From contig JAGWBQ010000007.1 of NCBI GenBank assembly GCA_021295815.1, positions 1-64,000 on the forward strand: a stretch of 64,000 nucleotides of DNA. Reading direction: 5' to 3'. The DNA is from Gemmatimonadota bacterium (GTDB taxonomy: Bacteria > Gemmatimonadota > Gemmatimonadetes > Longimicrobiales > Gaopeijiaceae). The notes under the pieces were generated by a model. It saw nothing but the letters and a program-made list of their open reading frames with translations. It had not been told where the DNA came from and made no database searches. Made by a program: the position numbers and the translations under genes. This document shows positions 62,733 to 64,000 of the stretch, one piece after another; positions within the stretch are counted from its first letter, which is position 1, and each line of letters begins with the position of its first letter.

Positions 62733-62850
62733 CTAGTTGGACGCCGAGCCCACCTCCCGGTACGCTTCGAGAGCCTTCCTGAGCCGGTCCTCATCGGGCC
62801 TCTGGTAGCACTGGAGGACCGTCTGGGCCGTCTTCCACCGCCCAGATCGC
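62733..62850 (-). pseudogene. C-terminal remnant of a tyrosine recombinase/integrase
   Basis: On the minus strand, about 35 codons ending at the TAG at 62733-62735 read 'GRWKTAQTVLQCYQRPDE' followed by 'DRLRKALEAYREV'. This is the tail of phage-type tyrosine integrases: GGW of the last conserved block, then the nucleophile Tyr in 'LQCYQ', then 'PDE...ALE'. Upstream the match continues only briefly in another frame ('FKVFCDLGG'), joined by an apparent one-base loss. Beyond about 62870 no integrase sequence is left. It is a decayed fragment pointing towards tRNA-Val. Confidence 0.65.
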
Positions 62851-63009
62851 AGAACACCTTGAAAGGCGGGTAGAGGCCTGCCTCGCCCACGTCCCGGACA
62901 GCCGGGTCCTTCGGACGTAGCAGCACTCCGACCTGCTGGAGCGCCGGGCCGAGGTCCTCCGGGGGTGGGGTGACTTCGAGTGACTCGACGGGCTCGACAA
63001 CCATACCTC

Positions 63010-63018
63010 CAGCGCCCA
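63010..63018. repeat. Second copy of the tRNA-Val 3' end
   Basis: CAGCGCCCA repeats the terminal nine bases of tRNA-Val (62665-62673) at a distance of 345 bases. The region between, apart from the 35-codon integrase tail, contains no gene I can support; two minus-strand frames there look random. Confidence 0.3.
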
Positions 63019-63064
63019 TATTGACTTCGTGACCGTTCCGCCCACCGTCCTCCGGGAGCTACTC

Positions 63065-64000
63065 ATGAACCTGAATCAACTCCCTGCACTGATGTCTCTG
63101 GCACTGATGTCTCTGGCCGCGCTCGCTTGCGAGCAGGGCCAGCCATCGACACCCTTCCTCCCCAACCAAACACATGACAGTGCCGGAATCCGGATCGTCG
63201 AGAACGCTCAACCGCCGGCCGGCTCGCGCCTCCCCTGGCGGATCAGTCCGGAGCCCATCGTCTCCATAGGTGCATTAGAGGGCGAGGAGCCCTATCTGCT
63301 CTACAGGGCCAGCGACGCCACCAGGCTGAGCGACGGCAGGATCGTCGTCGCGAATGGCGGGACGAACGAACTGCGCGTGTTCGACTCAACCGGAATCCAC
63401 CTCACAACCTGGGGCGGCCCAGGAGAGGGTCCGGGCGAATTCATGGCGCTCGAGCGAGTCGAGCCGTGGCGGGGCGATTCGATCGTCGCCTGGTACGCAC
63501 CGCGCCGGGGGGTTTCGATCTTTGACGCGCAGGGGAACCACGGTCGCATCCTTGAACTCGTGTACGATCAGGCCACCCCTGTAATGCAAGGCTTCTGGCC
63601 CCAACAAGCTACCCGTTCCGGAAAGATCCTTGCCGTTCACAGGCCCGAGGTTGCGGACACGGTGGTCGTCCAGCTTAGGGACGGAGAGGGGAGGGTGCGG
63701 ACCTCGTTCGGGACGCACGCGGGCTCGGAACCGTATATCCATGCCGAGGGAACCGACCAGTCCATGCTGTTCTGGAAGATCTTCGGGCGCAAGCCGGTCT
63801 GGACGTCGTGGGGAGACCTGGTCGTCATCGGCCACACCGGCCGTTACGAACTGAGAGCGTTCGCGGAGGACGGTTCGCTGGCTCGGATCGTCAGGCGCGA
63901 CCACATGCCGCGTTCCCCGACAGCCGATGATGTCGAGGAGTACATCGACGGACAACTCGCTTGGACCTCCGGCCGACCCGAGAGCATGAAGGAGCGGTGG
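63065..64000 (+). CDS. Six-bladed beta-propeller-like lipoprotein, 3'-truncated by the window
   Basis: 312 codons are visible from the ATG at 63065 to the window edge. The signal peptide ends at Cys22 ('SLAALAC'), a probable lipoprotein site. The mature part starts 'IRIVENAQPPAGSRLPWRIS' and has repeated propeller strands: 'ATRLSDGRIVVANGGTNELR', 'WGGPGEGPGEF' (a hallmark of NHL-like six-bladed propellers) and 'GVSIFDAQGNHGRILEL'. Such lipoproteins are numerous in marine Gemmatimonadota-type genomes; the function is unknown. A 15-base tandem repeat (63086-63115) doubles 'ALMSL' in the signal peptide. Confidence 0.8.
   Translation, partial: MNLNQLPALMSLALMSLAALACEQGQPSTPFLPNQTHDSAGIRIVENAQPPAGSRLPWRISPEPIVSIGALEGEEPYLLYRASDATRLSDGRIVVANGGTNELRVFDSTGIHLTTWGGPGEGPGEFMALERVEPWRGDSIVAWYAPRRGVSIFDAQGNHGRILELVYDQATPVMQGFWPQQATRSGKILAVHRPEVADTVVVQLRDGEGRVRTSFGTHAGSEPYIHAEGTDQSMLFWKIFGRKPVWTSWGDLVVIGHTGRYELRAFAEDGSLARIVRRDHMPRSPTADDVEEYIDGQLAWTSGRPESMKERW
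63086..63115 (+). repeat. 15-bp tandem repeat within a signal peptide
   Basis: GCACTGATGTCTCTG occurs twice without a break (63086-63100, 63101-63115), adding five residues to the hydrophobic core of the propeller-like lipoprotein. The perfect match suggests a recent slippage event that lengthened the signal sequence in frame. Confidence 0.85.

Noticed and set aside
62791-63066. Two minus-strand ORFs overlapping the integrase remnant region
   Set aside because: They are in frames other than the integrase-like tail, except a short 'FKVFCDLGG' stretch, and otherwise look random.

Overview
The window is a 64 kb piece of a GC-rich bacterial chromosome (roughly two thirds G+C by eye). It is mostly made of tightly packed housekeeping operons on the plus strand. 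The organism is Gram-negative: it has a SusC/RagA-type TonB receptor, a SusD lipoprotein, two TonB/ExbBD sets of parts and several lipoproteins. The mix of a SusC/SusD pair, myo-inositol-phosphate synthase, IleRS of the long type 2 class, six-bladed-propeller-like lipoproteins and Minf_1886-type small proteins fits Gemmatimonadota best. That placement is inference; no rRNA gene is present to settle it.

Layout. 1-6.5 kb: tail of an unknown gene, a prolyl oligopeptidase lipoprotein (+), a sodium:solute symporter with a nucleotidyltransferase (-), and two small unknown proteins. 6.7-19.6 kb: translation, envelope and stress genes (rpmE, prfA, prmC, inositol-phosphate synthase, tmk, S41 peptidase, asparaginase, obgE, dprA, hemW, hrcA, dnaJ). 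19.5-25.4 kb: a minus-strand island with two lipoproteins, SusC, SusD and a small unknown protein. 25.7-34.7 kb: yqeY, mutS2 (no Smr domain), dnaG, a C4 zinc-ribbon coiled-coil protein, rsmD, coaD, an anti-sigma antagonist/anti-sigma kinase pair, rsmA and a DnaQ-like exonuclease. 34.9-41.3 kb: an acyl-CoA/amino-acid block (thiolase, bioY, 3-hydroxyacyl-CoA dehydrogenase, acyl-CoA dehydrogenase, Leu/Glu-type dehydrogenase, glyA). 41.3-47.8 kb: Minf_1886-like protein, small zinc ribbon, nnr, thiL, plsC, TM2 protein, eno, ftsB. 47.8-53.1 kb: tRNA-Met(CAT), GDPD, tilS, hpt, ftsH, cdaA. 53.1-58.1 kb: exbB, two exbD, two tonB, yggS, divIVA. 58.1-64 kb: ileS, rluD, a small basic membrane protein, tRNA-Val(TAC), an integrase remnant, and a truncated propeller-like lipoprotein.

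Genes in most runs overlap by 1-19 bases, very often as GTGA or ATGA stop/start overlaps, so translational coupling is the rule. Few promoters can be seen; the best are upstream of exbB and of the small basic membrane protein, where the promoter would give a leaderless transcript. The energy-transducing TonB block would serve receptors such as the SusC protein encoded 30 kb away.

The clearest unusual structure is an exact 907-bp tandem duplication (54935-56748). Its breakpoints lie inside exbD and yggS with a 3-base GGA microhomology. It created a second tonB and a small in-frame YggS-ExbD chimeric ORF. Other notable points are a CdaA whose RHR motif reads RHL, an IleRS with a swapped GxHH signature, an acyl-CoA dehydrogenase without Glu at the usual base position, a Smr-less MutS2, and a degraded integrase next to tRNA-Val. 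No CRISPR array, insertion sequence, complete prophage or rRNA gene was seen.
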